Shown here: in pieces, positions 9,658 to 19,341 of the stretch
How the letters are laid out: each line of letters opens with the position of its first letter
Position numbering within the stretch: the stretch's first letter is position 1
Origin: an uncultured Collinsella sp.
GTDB lineage: Bacteria; Actinomycetota; Coriobacteriia; Coriobacteriales; Coriobacteriaceae
Assembly (NCBI GenBank): GCA_900541045.1
Contig: UQID01000011.1
Location: 3,240-67,239, forward strand
Direction of reading: 5' to 3'
Length of the DNA: 64,000 bases
Made by a program: the position numbers and the translations under genes
The notes under the pieces: model-generated
Seen by the model: only the letters and a program-made list of their open reading frames with translations
What the model was told of the DNA's origin: nothing
Databases searched by the model: none

Positions 9658-10879
9658 AGCATCGAAACCAACCTTCCGCCGCGCCGGAGGGCGTTCCGGC
9701 GCACCTGCCCAGTCTCAACACAAGCCCGCCTTGTCCTCCAAGTCTGTTGGGCCCGTTCGTCCTGCCAAGCGCCCGGTCGTCGGCTCGCAGCTGGGAGGAC
9801 GCCCCGCTTCTAAAAAGACGAGTCGTCCGGCTCCGCGTCCTTCGGTGACGCCCAAGCCGGCGATGGGCGCCAAGACCTCCCGACCCATGGCGACGCCCAA
9901 GCCTTCGCTGGGAGCTCGTGCGCCGCATGCCGGCCGTACGTTGGCTGGCGCTAAGCCGCGTTCACTGACATCAGTGCCCGCTGCCAAGGCGTCTTCGGCA
10001 AAAAAGGGCATCAATCCTCTGTCATCGCTCGGTGCCATGGCAGGTAAGGCGACCGACGCTGCTTCCGCCATGAAGGGTAAAGGCAAGATCGCGGGCGGCA
10101 TCCTGGCAGCCGTGGCCGTACTTGCGATTGTTGCCATCGTCGTCATCAACTCCGGCCTGTTCGCCGCCACCGATATTCAGATTCATGGCAGCGAGCATGT
10201 GACCAAGCACGACGCCATGCAGCTCATCAGTCTTCCCGAGAACACGTCGCTCTTTAACGTGGATCCCGATCAGATTACCGAGGGCCTCAAGCAAAACCCG
10301 TGGGTCTCGGGCGTGGATGTCCAGCGTCAGTTTCCCCATACGCTTATCATCACGCCGACGGAGCGTAAAGTTACCGCCATTGCGTATATCAGCTCCGACG
10401 ACCTTGCCTGGGCTATCGGAGACGATGACACCTGGATCGCTCCGCTGTCGACGTCTGTCGAGGTGGATGACCAGGGGAACGTCATTACATCGGGGGAGGG
10501 TGCCAACACCCTGACCGGCATCGATGCGGCCCTGGCGCTTGCCAAGCACTACGGCGCCGTGCTGTTGACTGACGTCTCGGCCGATGTCGCACCGGTTTCG
10601 GGTCGGGCGGTGAGCTCCAAGGCCGTCAAGGCCGGTCTGGATTACGCACGCGGTTTTTCGAGCGAGTTCTTAGGCCAGGTGAAGGATATTTCCACGCCTT
10701 CCGTTGAGGCTATCTCGGCAAATCTCGACAACGGCGTCGAGGTGTCGCTGGGCGATTCGGATGATATCGCCAAGAAAGAACGCATCGTGACCAAGCTGCT
10801 TTCGCAGGTAGAGGGCGTAACCTATATCAATGTGCGCTCTCCAGGCAACTACACGTTTAGGAACGCACCGACCGCCTAG
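9614..10879 (+). CDS. ftsQ: Cell division protein FtsQ/DivIB
   Basis: Bitopic division protein linking septal synthases to the divisome. 421 residues: a long basic cytoplasmic tail (1-155) rich in Ala, Pro, Ser, Lys and Arg, one membrane helix about 159-180, and then an external POTRA domain (about 185-255, starting ATDIQIHGSEHVTKHDAMQL) followed by the FtsQ beta domain. ATG 9614 is preceded by GAGGGAGG within murB, so expression is coupled to murB. The unstructured tail is longer than in many homologues. Confidence 0.9.
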   Translation: MASSSDRKLNSSASRASKPTFRRAGGRSGAPAQSQHKPALSSKSVGPVRPAKRPVVGSQLGGRPASKKTSRPAPRPSVTPKPAMGAKTSRPMATPKPSLGARAPHAGRTLAGAKPRSLTSVPAAKASSAKKGINPLSSLGAMAGKATDAASAMKGKGKIAGGILAAVAVLAIVAIVVINSGLFAATDIQIHGSEHVTKHDAMQLISLPENTSLFNVDPDQITEGLKQNPWVSGVDVQRQFPHTLIITPTERKVTAIAYISSDDLAWAIGDDDTWIAPLSTSVEVDDQGNVITSGEGANTLTGIDAALALAKHYGAVLLTDVSADVAPVSGRAVSSKAVKAGLDYARGFSSEFLGQVKDISTPSVEAISANLDNGVEVSLGDSDDIAKKERIVTKLLSQVEGVTYINVRSPGNYTFRNAPTA

Positions 10880-11078
10880 CATCCTAAACGGCTTTGTTGA
10901 GGGGCCATACCACGCCGTTTATCTGGTTTGTTTGGTTTTCACGGTCAATTATTTGACTGATACGTTCATAATGTGCAAACATAATACGGTTTACCTTTGC
11001 ATTTACTTTCAACCTGAAGGTTAATGTGCGCAGGGGTCAACCCATGCTATGGCTATAACCTTTGTTCGGAGGACCGAC

Positions 11079-12233
11079 ATGCACGAGACAGAGATCAACA
11101 ACTACCTTGCCGTCATTAAGGTGGTCGGCGTCGGCGGCGGCGGTACCAACGCGGTCAATCGAATGATCGAAGAGGGCATCCGCGGCGTCGAGTTTGTTGC
11201 CATCAACACCGATGCTCAGGCGCTCGCGATCTCTGATGCCGATATTAAGGTGCACATCGGCACCGACCTTACCCGCGGCCTGGGCGCCGGCGCCAACCCC
11301 GAGGTTGGCCGCAAGGCTGCCGATGAGTCCCGCGACGATATCGCCGAGGCGCTCGCTGGCGCCGACATGGTGTTCATCACCTGCGGCGAGGGCGGTGGTA
11401 CCGGTACCGGCGCCGCTCCCATCGTTGCCGATATCGCGATGAACGAGGTCGGCGCGCTGACCGTCGCCGTCGTGACCAAGCCCTTCACCTTCGAGGGTCG
11501 CAAGCGCAAGAAGAGCGCCGAGGAGGGCATCAAGACCCTCTCCGATTGCGTCGACACCATGATCGTTATCCCTAACGACAAGCTGCTCGACATCGCCGAG
11601 AAGAAGACCACGATGCTCGAGGCCTTCGCAATTGCCGATGGCGTCCTTTCCCAGGGCACCCAGGGCATCACCGACCTCATCACCGTCCCGGGTATCATCA
11701 ACCTGGACTTCGCCGATGTTAAGACCATCATGAAGCAGGCCGGTACCGCCATGATGGGTATCGGTACCGCTTCTGGGGACACCCGTGCCGTCGACGCTGC
11801 CCAGCAGGCTATCTCCAGTCCGCTGCTCGAGAGCTCCATCGATGGCGCCACGCGCGTCCTGCTTTCCATCGCCGGCTCCAAGGACCTGGGCATCCAGGAG
11901 ATCAGCGACGCCGCCGACGTTGTCGCCAATGCTGTCGACCCCGAGGCCAACATCATCTTCGGTACCGTTGTCGACGAGTCCCTGGGCGACCAGGTGCGCA
12001 TCACCGTTATCGCTACGGGCTTCTCCGACTCCAACGTCAACCGTCAGGACGAGCTCTTCGCTGCCCAGCAGTCCCAGAGCAAGGCTGCTGCTTCTGCTGA
12101 GCCGCAGCGCACTGCTCCGGCTGCCAGCCCCGCTCAGGCTGCCCCGACTCGCAACGTCGGTGGTACCGAGCTGCCCAACTTTGGCAACGATCAGTTTGAG
12201 CTTCCCGACTTCCTCAAGCGCGGCAGCTTCTAA
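11079..12233 (+). CDS. ftsZ: Cell division GTPase FtsZ
   Basis: Tubulin-like GTPase that polymerises into the Z ring. 384 residues. GTP-binding motifs: VVGVGGGGTNAVNRM (15-29), the tubulin signature GEGGGTGTGAAP (103-114), and T7-loop region DFADVKTIM. A variable linker rich in Ala, Pro and Gln ends in the conserved C-terminal peptide ELPDFLKRGSF, the docking site for partners such as SepF. ATG 11079 has GGAGG six bases upstream; an in-frame ATG at 11049 lacks this. No ftsA lies between ftsQ and ftsZ. The 199-bp AT-rich upstream gap suggests its own promoter, but I could not fix one. Confidence 0.97.
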   Translation: MHETEINNYLAVIKVVGVGGGGTNAVNRMIEEGIRGVEFVAINTDAQALAISDADIKVHIGTDLTRGLGAGANPEVGRKAADESRDDIAEALAGADMVFITCGEGGGTGTGAAPIVADIAMNEVGALTVAVVTKPFTFEGRKRKKSAEEGIKTLSDCVDTMIVIPNDKLLDIAEKKTTMLEAFAIADGVLSQGTQGITDLITVPGIINLDFADVKTIMKQAGTAMMGIGTASGDTRAVDAAQQAISSPLLESSIDGATRVLLSIAGSKDLGIQEISDAADVVANAVDPEANIIFGTVVDESLGDQVRITVIATGFSDSNVNRQDELFAAQQSQSKAAASAEPQRTAPAASPAQAAPTRNVGGTELPNFGNDQFELPDFLKRGSF

Positions 12234-12259
12234 GTCGTTCTTCGCATTGTTTTGCACAG

Positions 12260-12288
12260 GGGCGCGTCCGTATGGATGCGCCCTTTTT
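12260..12288 (+). terminator. Intrinsic terminator after ftsZ
   Basis: Ten-base-pair stem (12260-12269 with 12274-12283, one G-U pair), loop of four, then five T. It follows the ftsZ stop by 26 bases and separates the dcw genes from pgeF. Confidence 0.85.
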
Positions 12289-12443
12289 GTTTCTCGTTTG
12301 TAAACGAAAGCCTCCAATCTCCTTACGTTCCCTTTACGTTTGGTCCCTACCGCTGCGGGTATCCTTTTAAAGAAGTATGGCAGCCGTATGACACGGACTG
12401 CCGCGGCTTCGCCGCGATACTTGTGTTATTAGGAGGCTTTAGT

Positions 12444-13244
12444 ATGGCAGCACGTGCGGACAACGTTTCGCGTGTCGACCATGATGGAGTTACGTTGGTG
12501 GAGGGTTCGACGACCGATGTTCGTTTTGCCTTTACCGAGCGCACCGGTGGTGTTTCCGAAGATGCGTACTCCTCACTCAATCTGGGCTCGCATGTAGGCG
12601 ATGACCCCTTTGCCGTTCAAGAAAATCGTCGTCGAGCGCTCGAAGCCATGGGCGCCGCTGAGTGCGAGCATAATCTGCTCGTGCCCAATCAAGTACATGG
12701 TGACCACGTCGTGACGGTGACCTCGAACGGTGCCGGTGATCTCGAGAACATTCGTGAGCAGATTGCCGAGGGCTGTGATGCCCTCGTCTGTACGGCCCAT
12801 GAGGTGCCCGTGATGCTCTGCTTTGCCGACTGCGTTCCCGTGGTGCTGGTTGCCTCCGGCGGATTTGCCGTGGTGCATTCCGGATGGAAGGGCACGATCG
12901 CGCGCATTTCCGCCAAAGCCTGCCAGGCGCTTTGTGAGGCGGCTGACTGCACGCCGGAGGACATCTCTGCCTATATTGGGCCCCATATCCTGGGCGACGA
13001 GTATGAGGTGTCCCAAGAACTTATGGATCGCTTTGCCGCCGAGTTCTCGTGCATCGATGCTACTGCTTCTCGCATGCTCGATCTTTCCGCCGCCATTCGC
13101 GAGGCGCTGGTGGATGCCGGTGTCGATGTGAACGGCATTGTGGACACCAAACTTTCCACCGTTCGTCAGAACGACCGCTTTTATTCCTACCGCAACGAGG
13201 GCGGCACCTGTGGGCGCCATGCTGCGATCGGCGTGATGCTATGA
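12444..13244 (+). CDS. pgeF: Purine nucleoside phosphorylase/laccase-domain protein YfiH
   Basis: YfiH family, zinc-dependent; members act on purine nucleosides and E. coli PgeF edits a mis-built peptidoglycan precursor. 266 residues. Conserved metal/active-site stretches: NQVHGDHVVTV, FADCVPVVLV, VVHSGWKGT and YIGPHILGDEYEV. ATG 12444 is chosen because AGGAGG lies 7-8 bases upstream; a longer reading from 12252 would run through the ftsZ terminator. A yfiH gene directly after ftsZ is typical of Actinomycetota and Firmicutes. The last 4 bases overlap pstS (ATGA). Confidence 0.9.
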   Translation: MAARADNVSRVDHDGVTLVEGSTTDVRFAFTERTGGVSEDAYSSLNLGSHVGDDPFAVQENRRRALEAMGAAECEHNLLVPNQVHGDHVVTVTSNGAGDLENIREQIAEGCDALVCTAHEVPVMLCFADCVPVVLVASGGFAVVHSGWKGTIARISAKACQALCEAADCTPEDISAYIGPHILGDEYEVSQELMDRFAAEFSCIDATASRMLDLSAAIREALVDAGVDVNGIVDTKLSTVRQNDRFYSYRNEGGTCGRHAAIGVML

Positions 13245-14077
13245 GAAAGATCGCATCGGTCCTGAGTGCAGCAGTGCTCACGCTCACGCTGTGCGCCTGC
13301 TCCTCGGGATCTTCTACGTCTTCTATTACCGTGGCCGGCTCGACCACCTGCCTTCCCATTGCCGAGATCGCGGCCGAGGGCTTTAAGGAAGAGACCGGCA
13401 TCGACGTGCTCGTCTCCGGCCTTGTCTCATCTGCTGGCATCGAAGCTGTTAGCGCCGGCACCGCCGACATCGCTAGTTCGTCTCGTGGCCTCAATGCCGA
13501 CGAGCAGGATTTGGGCCTGACCCCGATCGTAATCGCACACGACGGCATTGCAGTCATCGTGAACGACGACAACCCGGTCGATAATCTCTCGACCGAGCAG
13601 CTCCGCGATATTTACGCCGGCAAGATCACCAACTGGAAAGAAGTCGGCGGAGAGGACCTGAAGATTCAGGTTATCAACCGCGACGAGGCGTCCGGTACGC
13701 GCGAGGCCTTCCGCACTATCGTGATGGACGGCACGCCGTTCGATCGCCGCTCGGCTGTTCTTTCGGGTACGGGTCAGGTACGCGATGTCGTGTCCCGCTC
13801 GCGTGGCGCTATTGGCTACATCTCGCTGGGTTTTGTCGAGAGCCTCAACGCTAAGACCTCGGTCAAGGCCGTTTCGGTCAACCATGTCGAGGCATCCGAG
13901 AAGACGGTCGCAAGTGGCGGCTATCCCATCTCGCGTGACCTCTACTTCTTTGTGAAGGGAACGCCTTCGCAGCAAGCGCAGGATTACATCGACTACGTGA
14001 CGTCCGAGAAGATGGACAAGCAGATTCGCGAGGCGGGCTTTATTCCCGTCACCAACGACGGAAAGGGGAGTGAGTAG
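13241..14077 (+). CDS. pstS: Phosphate-binding lipoprotein PstS
   Basis: Periplasm-side substrate-binding subunit of the high-affinity Pst phosphate ABC transporter. 278 residues: lipoprotein signal peptide ending LTLCAC (lipidated Cys probably residue 20), then the PstS fold with AGSTTCLPIAE and the phosphate-contacting NRDEASGTREAF stretch. ATG 13241 overlaps the pgeF stop, so the pst operon is read through from pgeF or is translationally coupled to it. Confidence 0.93.
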   Translation: MRKIASVLSAAVLTLTLCACSSGSSTSSITVAGSTTCLPIAEIAAEGFKEETGIDVLVSGLVSSAGIEAVSAGTADIASSSRGLNADEQDLGLTPIVIAHDGIAVIVNDDNPVDNLSTEQLRDIYAGKITNWKEVGGEDLKIQVINRDEASGTREAFRTIVMDGTPFDRRSAVLSGTGQVRDVVSRSRGAIGYISLGFVESLNAKTSVKAVSVNHVEASEKTVASGGYPISRDLYFFVKGTPSQQAQDYIDYVTSEKMDKQIREAGFIPVTNDGKGSE

Positions 14078-14078
14078 C

Positions 14079-15002
14079 GTGGAAGCACAGGAAACCCCCC
14101 AGATTGAGCAGGAGACTCAGGCGCCCAAAAAGCGTGAGTTGGCGTTGGTGTCGCGCAGCACCTATCTTAAGGAGAAGGCACTGCAGTGGATCTTCTTTGC
14201 CTGCGCGTTCTTGGCGGTCGTCACCGTCATCCTGATTTTTGTCTTTACCACGTACTCGGCGCTGCCGGTCTTTACCGACATCGGCCTGGCGGATTTCTTT
14301 AGCTTTACGTGGGCGCCATCCGAGGGCCACTACGGCATCATGTCGCTGCTGGCGGGCTCTGGTCTGGTGACGGTCGGTGCGCTCGCCATGGGCGTGCCCC
14401 TGGGTGTGGGCACGGCTGTATATCTGGTCGAGATCGCCAGCAAGCGCGTGCGCAGGCTCATCAGCCCCGCCGTCGACCTGTTGGCGGGCATCCCCTCCAT
14501 CATCTACGGCTTCTTTGGCATGGTCATCATCCGCCCGTTTATCGCGCAGCTGACCGGCGGTCTTGGCTTTGGCGCGCTGACGGCGTGGTTTGTGCTTGCC
14601 ATCATGATCGTTCCCACCATTACCACGCTCACGATCGATGCCCTCAATTCCATCCCCATGGGCATTCGCGAGGCGTCCTATGCCATGGGTGCCACCAAGT
14701 GGCAGACCATCTACAAGGTCGTGCTGCCTGCAGCCAAGCTGGGCATTGTCGATGCAATTGTCTTGGGTATGGGGCGTGCCATCGGTGAGACCATGGCCGT
14801 GCTGATGGTCGTGGGCAACGCCCCGGTCATTCCAGATAGCATCTCGAGCCCCATCTCGACGCTCACGAGCCAGATCGCACTCGACATGAGCTATTCCTCG
14901 GGCCTGCATCGCTCGGCTCTGTTTGGCATGGGCGTGGTCCTGTTTATCATCTCAGCTGCACTGGTGGGTATCGTTCGCCTGATTTCAAAGAAGAGGGGGT
15001 AG
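14079..15002 (+). CDS. pstC: Phosphate ABC transporter permease PstC
   Basis: Integral membrane subunit of the Pst transporter. 307 residues from GTG 14079, with six membrane helices and the permease (EAA) loop ALNSIPMGIREASYAMGATKWQTI. GTG 14079 is preferred over GTG 14070 because GGGGAG ends 8 bases before it. It directly follows pstS and precedes pstA by 3 bases. Confidence 0.93.
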   Translation: MEAQETPQIEQETQAPKKRELALVSRSTYLKEKALQWIFFACAFLAVVTVILIFVFTTYSALPVFTDIGLADFFSFTWAPSEGHYGIMSLLAGSGLVTVGALAMGVPLGVGTAVYLVEIASKRVRRLISPAVDLLAGIPSIIYGFFGMVIIRPFIAQLTGGLGFGALTAWFVLAIMIVPTITTLTIDALNSIPMGIREASYAMGATKWQTIYKVVLPAAKLGIVDAIVLGMGRAIGETMAVLMVVGNAPVIPDSISSPISTLTSQIALDMSYSSGLHRSALFGMGVVLFIISAALVGIVRLISKKRG

Positions 15003-15005
15003 GCT

Positions 15006-15911
15006 ATGTCCGATTCCGTTGACACGACGGTCGATGCGACCTCGTCGCGCGAGCTCATCAAGCGTGCCCTTTCCCATGGCAAGAAGGGCCGCATCAACAA
15101 GGACCTGTCCAACAAGATTATGCTCGGCGTGTTTCGCGCCGCGGCCTATATCACCACCCTGGTGTTGCTCGCCATCATCGCCTACGTGGTCATTAACGGT
15201 CTTCCGCATATCTCGCTCGACTTTATCTTCGGCTGGCCGCAGGGCGTAAACGCCGAGGGCGGCATTTGGCCCACGATCGTCTCGACTATCTACGTGACGG
15301 CACTCGCCATGCTCATCTGCACGCCGGTTGCCGTCTTGGCTGCGGTCTATCTGGCTGAATACGCCAAGCAGGGCAAGATTGTCGACATCATCCGCTATGC
15401 TGCCGATGCTCTGGCCTCGGTGCCTTCCATCGTTATGGGCCTCTTTGGTTACGCCTTGTTTGTTGAGGCCATGGGCCTGGGTCTTTCGATGGTTTCGGCC
15501 GCCCTGGCACTGGCACTTCTGATGCTGCCTATCGTCATGCGCACCACCGAGGAGGCAATCCGCGCCGTTCCGCGCTATATCCGTTGGGGCGCATATGGCC
15601 TGGGCGCCACCAAGTGGCAGGTCGTCTCCAAGATCGTGCTTCCTTCGGCCTTTGGCCGCATTGCCACCGGCATCGTCCTTGCCATCGGCCGCGCCATCGG
15701 CGAGACTGCGGTGGTGCTCTACACCATGGGTCAGGCCATCAACCTGCCCATATCGCCGCTCGATTCCGGTCGCCCCATGACCGTTCACCTCTATTTGCTT
15801 GCCAATGACGGCATCAACATGAACGCAGCCTACGGCACCGCGCTATTGCTGATGGCGATTATTCTGGCCTTCAACCTGTTTGCGCGTTATCTGTCGCGCA
15901 AGCGCCGCTAG
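15006..15911 (+). CDS. pstA: Phosphate ABC transporter permease PstA
   Basis: Second membrane subunit of the Pst phosphate transporter. 301 residues, six predicted helices, EAA-type loop AIRAVPRYIRWGAYGLGATKWQVV, and the GRAIGETAVVLYTMG stretch shared with PstC. Sits between pstC and pstB with gaps of 3 and 12 bases. Confidence 0.94.
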   Translation: MSDSVDTTVDATSSRELIKRALSHGKKGRINKDLSNKIMLGVFRAAAYITTLVLLAIIAYVVINGLPHISLDFIFGWPQGVNAEGGIWPTIVSTIYVTALAMLICTPVAVLAAVYLAEYAKQGKIVDIIRYAADALASVPSIVMGLFGYALFVEAMGLGLSMVSAALALALLMLPIVMRTTEEAIRAVPRYIRWGAYGLGATKWQVVSKIVLPSAFGRIATGIVLAIGRAIGETAVVLYTMGQAINLPISPLDSGRPMTVHLYLLANDGINMNAAYGTALLLMAIILAFNLFARYLSRKRR

Positions 15912-15923
15912 TTAAGGAGTCCC

Positions 15924-16727
15924 ATGTCCGTCTATCAGTCCGCTCCCACGCCGGAGCAAGCGGCCATCACGGCCAAGGATTTCAACTTTTGGTACGGTGA
16001 CTTTCATGCGCTGACGGGGCTCGACCTCAACATCGCCAAAAACGCCATCACCTCGTTTATCGGTCCTTCGGGCTGCGGCAAATCGACGTTTTTACGCTGC
16101 ATCAACCGTATGAACGACCTTATCGAGGGCACTCGTGTCGAGGGTGCCATGACGCTCGACGGCAACGATATCTATGCCGAGGGCGTTGACCCGGTCGACC
16201 TTCGCCGCCGCGTGGGCATGATCTTTCAGCAGCCCAACCCGTTCCCCAAATCCATCTACGAGAATGTCGCTTTTGGCCCTCGTCTGCAGGGCGTGACTAG
16301 CAAAAGCGACCTCGACGACATCGTGGAAGAATCGCTCAAGCGCGCCAACCTCTGGAAAGAGGTATCCAATCAGCTCAACAAGGATGGTTTGGCGCTCTCG
16401 GGCGGTCAACAGCAGCGTCTGTGCATCGCGCGTGTGCTTGCGGTGCAGCCCGATGTCCTTCTGATGGACGAGCCCTGCTCCGCCATCGACCCCACGTCCG
16501 TATCTAAGGTCGAGGATCTGATGGCCGAGCTGGCGCCCGAGATGACGATCATCATCGTCACGCACTCTATGCAGCAGGCCGCTCGCATTAGCGACTACAC
16601 CGCATTTTTCTTGCAGGAAGTTGCCGGTGAGCCCGCCACGCTCATCGAGTATGGTCAAACCGACGCGATCTTCACCAGCCCGGTGGATTCGCGGACGGAA
16701 GACTATATCACCGGCCGCTTTGGCTGA
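15924..16727 (+). CDS. pstB: Phosphate ABC transporter ATPase PstB
   Basis: Cytoplasmic ATPase powering Pst phosphate uptake. 267 residues. Walker A GPSGCGKST (47-55), Q-loop FQQPNPFPKSIYENVAFGPR (the PstB form), signature LSGGQQQRLCIAR, Walker B VLLMDEPCSAIDP and switch His in VTHSMQQA. AAGGAG precedes ATG 15924. Confidence 0.96.
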   Translation: MSVYQSAPTPEQAAITAKDFNFWYGDFHALTGLDLNIAKNAITSFIGPSGCGKSTFLRCINRMNDLIEGTRVEGAMTLDGNDIYAEGVDPVDLRRRVGMIFQQPNPFPKSIYENVAFGPRLQGVTSKSDLDDIVEESLKRANLWKEVSNQLNKDGLALSGGQQQRLCIARVLAVQPDVLLMDEPCSAIDPTSVSKVEDLMAELAPEMTIIIVTHSMQQAARISDYTAFFLQEVAGEPATLIEYGQTDAIFTSPVDSRTEDYITGRFG

Positions 16728-16819
16728 TCGGTGCGACTAGTCCCAAGCCGATCGGACCTGGTCCGGTGCGTATTCACTGTGCGGGCGGCATGACCGCACC
16801 CAACTGATTGGAGTGAACC

Positions 16820-17677
16820 ATGCGCAAACTGTTTTCCCGTCAGCTCATCGAGGCCCGTCACGAGATGTTGAGCATCTACGAGGCCGTCGATCTTGCCCTT
16901 CACGACGCCGTGAAGGCCTATGTGACCGACGACCGCAAGCTCGCCACTAAGACCAAGAAGCGCACGCTTTCGATTGATGCTCGCTGCGCCAACTTGGAGG
17001 CCGTGTGCTACAGCCTGATCGCTACGCAGTCGCCGGTCGCCTCCGACTTCCGTTTGCTGCAGACGATTATCTACGTCGAATTTAACCTGCAGCGCATGAC
17101 CGATAAGGTTCGCCAGATCTGCCGCGCCACGCGTCACATGGTCAAGGCCGACATCTCGCTGCCTCAGGAGCTCGTCGGCACGGTTGAGGCCGAGGCCGAG
17201 GCCGTGTACCAGGTGCTGGGCTCGTCGCTGTCCGCGCTCGTCACCAACGACATGTCCATCATCTGCAACCTGGCCGTCGAGGACGAGCCGGTACATGCGG
17301 CGTACGAGAAGTTCTTCCGTACCTTTAACCGCATGGACACCGGCGATTTTATGGACGACGACAGCAACTATGACGACCTGCGCCGTGCCATCATGGTTTC
17401 GCGCTACCTCGATCGCATTGCCTCGATTTCCATCGATGCCGCCTGCCGTCTGACCTTCCTTTTGACCGGACAGCGTATGACTGCCGGCGATATCGCCCGT
17501 ACGGATGAGGACGAGCTCGAGAGCATGCGCGTGCCTTCGGGCGAGGGCGTCATTATGAGGCCCGCCGTGGATGCACGCTTTGTTGCCAAGGTGCCCGCTA
17601 ACGAGGTGAGCGAGGGTCTTCGCTACCTGTTGGATCATCTTGAGGACGAGGATGATGCCGAGGACGACGAGGAGTAG
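16820..17677 (+). CDS. phoU: Phosphate signalling protein PhoU
   Basis: PhoU-type three-helix-bundle repeat protein that connects the Pst transporter with phosphate control, usually through a PhoR/PhoB-like system (not seen in this window). 285 residues, longer than E. coli PhoU (about 240): the two PhoU repeats fill roughly residues 1-215, followed by an acidic C-terminal extension ending EDEDDAEDDEE. Lies 92 bases after pstB. The C-terminal extension has no function I can assign. Confidence 0.88.
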   Translation: MRKLFSRQLIEARHEMLSIYEAVDLALHDAVKAYVTDDRKLATKTKKRTLSIDARCANLEAVCYSLIATQSPVASDFRLLQTIIYVEFNLQRMTDKVRQICRATRHMVKADISLPQELVGTVEAEAEAVYQVLGSSLSALVTNDMSIICNLAVEDEPVHAAYEKFFRTFNRMDTGDFMDDDSNYDDLRRAIMVSRYLDRIASISIDAACRLTFLLTGQRMTAGDIARTDEDELESMRVPSGEGVIMRPAVDARFVAKVPANEVSEGLRYLLDHLEDEDDAEDDEE

Positions 17678-17714
17678 GGTACCCCGTTCGTTGAGAGATT
17701 GTAAATACCTAAGG

Positions 17715-17750
17715 GAGCGCGGCCTTGCGGATGCGGGGCTGCGCTCTTGC
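17715..17750 (+). terminator. Probable terminator after phoU
   Basis: GC-rich stem (17715-17724 with 17737-17746, one G-U) and only a weak T tract. Ends the pst-phoU transcript before yggS. Confidence 0.55.
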
Positions 17751-17796
17751 GTTAGCATGGGACTACTTGTTGTGCTGTTAGCGGAGGCGATTGGCA

Positions 17797-18534
17797 ATGG
17801 ATAACTATTTGAATGTAATGCGCGCTCGCCGCGAGCAGATACTCGAGCGTTTCTATGCCGCGCTCGATCGCGCCGGGAGGCCCCGTGATGCCGCGCGTTT
17901 GATTGCCGTGTCCAAGACCGTCGGCGTCGATGAGACCATCGCGGCCATCCAGGTGGGATATCGCCATTTTGCCGAGAACCGCCCGCAAGAGCTCGTCCGC
18001 AAACTTGCAGGTCTGGCGGATCATCCGGAGCTGCCCGAGGTACGCCTTGATATGATCGGCAATCTTCAGACCAACAAGATTAACGCGGTGCTGGGTTCGG
18101 CCGAGCTGATTCATTCGGTTGGTTCGCTTCATTTGGCGCAGGCGATCTCGAGCCGTGCCGTTCGCAAGATCGAAGCGGGCGAGCTTTCTGCTCCCCAACA
18201 GGTGCTAATCGAGGTTAACGTAAGCGGCGAGGAGTCCAAGGGCGGCTTTTCGCCCGATGAGATTCGTGGCGCTGCCGGCGAGCTTGCGGAACTTGAGGGA
18301 ATTTGTGTGCAGGGCCTTATGACCATGGCCCCTCGAGGGAACAAGGATGTGGCACGTCGCACTTTTGCCGGGCTGCGAGAGCTGAGGGATGAGCTGGAGG
18401 CGGCGCATCCCGATCTGAGCCTGCCCGAGCTTTCTTGCGGCATGAGCGAGGACTTTGAGCCCGCCCTTGAGGAGGGCTCTACGCTCGTTCGCCTGGGCAG
18501 GGTAGTATTTAGCCCGGAGTTTGCAGTAAAATAG
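17797..18534 (+). CDS. yggS: PLP homeostasis protein, YggS family
   Basis: Pyridoxal-phosphate-binding TIM-barrel protein of the PLPBP/YggS family; it buffers PLP and has no established catalysis. 245 residues. The PLP lysine is in AVSKTVG, followed by FAENRPQEL (usual GENYVQE), MIGNLQTNK and GLMTMAP. ATG 17797 has GGAGG 9 bases upstream; the in-frame TTG 17791 is too close. yggS before sepF is a normal division-cluster order. Confidence 0.9.
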   Translation: MDNYLNVMRARREQILERFYAALDRAGRPRDAARLIAVSKTVGVDETIAAIQVGYRHFAENRPQELVRKLAGLADHPELPEVRLDMIGNLQTNKINAVLGSAELIHSVGSLHLAQAISSRAVRKIEAGELSAPQQVLIEVNVSGEESKGGFSPDEIRGAAGELAELEGICVQGLMTMAPRGNKDVARRTFAGLRELRDELEAAHPDLSLPELSCGMSEDFEPALEEGSTLVRLGRVVFSPEFAVK

Positions 18535-18594
18535 GGCTCTGAAGTGCGCACTGGTTTACAGAGCGCCTGCACTAAACCGTGAGAGGACACAACC

Positions 18595-19320
18595 ATGGGC
18601 TTCCTTGACGAGATTAAAAATAAGATGCACCTGGGCGGCCAGCAAGGTTACGACCAGGGCTATGACCAGGATGACGACTACGGCTACGATGACGGCTACG
18701 ATGATGGCTATCAGAACAACGGCTACAGCGGCGCCTCGGGCGAGGGCTTCTATACCCAGGACGAGCCGAGTAACGGCCTGCTGGGCCAGACACGCCGCGG
18801 TGAGGCCGAGTCGGTCGCCGTGTATACGCGCTCCGGCCAGCTGGTCGGCGATGACTCGCGTCATGCAACGACATACAATCCGCCGTCGCGTTCTCAGGAT
18901 AGTGCCGCAGGCGGCTATCGCCCCGGCGCTTACGACACGCCGTCGAGCTATGCCGAGAGCGCCCGTGCTCGTGCCGCGGCACCTGCGCCCGCTTCTGCGC
19001 CGAGCGACGCCTCGGCCTATGCAAACAACATCATTAACGCCACGCCGCAGCTGCCTGCCTATGTCCTGCGTCCCGAGAGCTACGACGATGTCGAGACCGT
19101 TGTCCGCCGCGTGCGCACCAAGCAGCCCGTTGCGCTGATTTTTGTTGGCGTTCGCACCGAGGTCGCCAAGCGTGTCCTGGACTTTAGCTATGGCTTTGCC
19201 TGCGGTCTGGGCGCTACGGTCAAAGAGGTGGGCGATCGCGTGTTTATGGTGCTGCCCGCCGGCTGCGAGGTCAAGGATTCGGACCTCAAGAAGCTGCGCG
19301 CCGACGGCTACCTTAAGTAA
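18595..19320 (+). CDS. sepF: Cell division protein SepF
   Basis: Membrane-binding ring-forming partner that anchors FtsZ, needed in lineages without FtsA. 241 residues: N-terminal amphipathic membrane-targeting helix GFLDEIKNKM, then a Tyr/Asp/Gly-rich low-complexity stretch (about 17-45) and an unstructured linker, and the C-terminal SepF domain (about 150-241) with YVLRPESYDDVE and GVRTEVAKRVLDFSYG. GAGAGGA precedes the ATG. The Tyr-Asp-rich linker is long for the family. Confidence 0.93.
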   Translation: MGFLDEIKNKMHLGGQQGYDQGYDQDDDYGYDDGYDDGYQNNGYSGASGEGFYTQDEPSNGLLGQTRRGEAESVAVYTRSGQLVGDDSRHATTYNPPSRSQDSAAGGYRPGAYDTPSSYAESARARAAAPAPASAPSDASAYANNIINATPQLPAYVLRPESYDDVETVVRRVRTKQPVALIFVGVRTEVAKRVLDFSYGFACGLGATVKEVGDRVFMVLPAGCEVKDSDLKKLRADGYLK

Positions 19321-19341
19321 ACCCAAGACGAGGAGATTCTC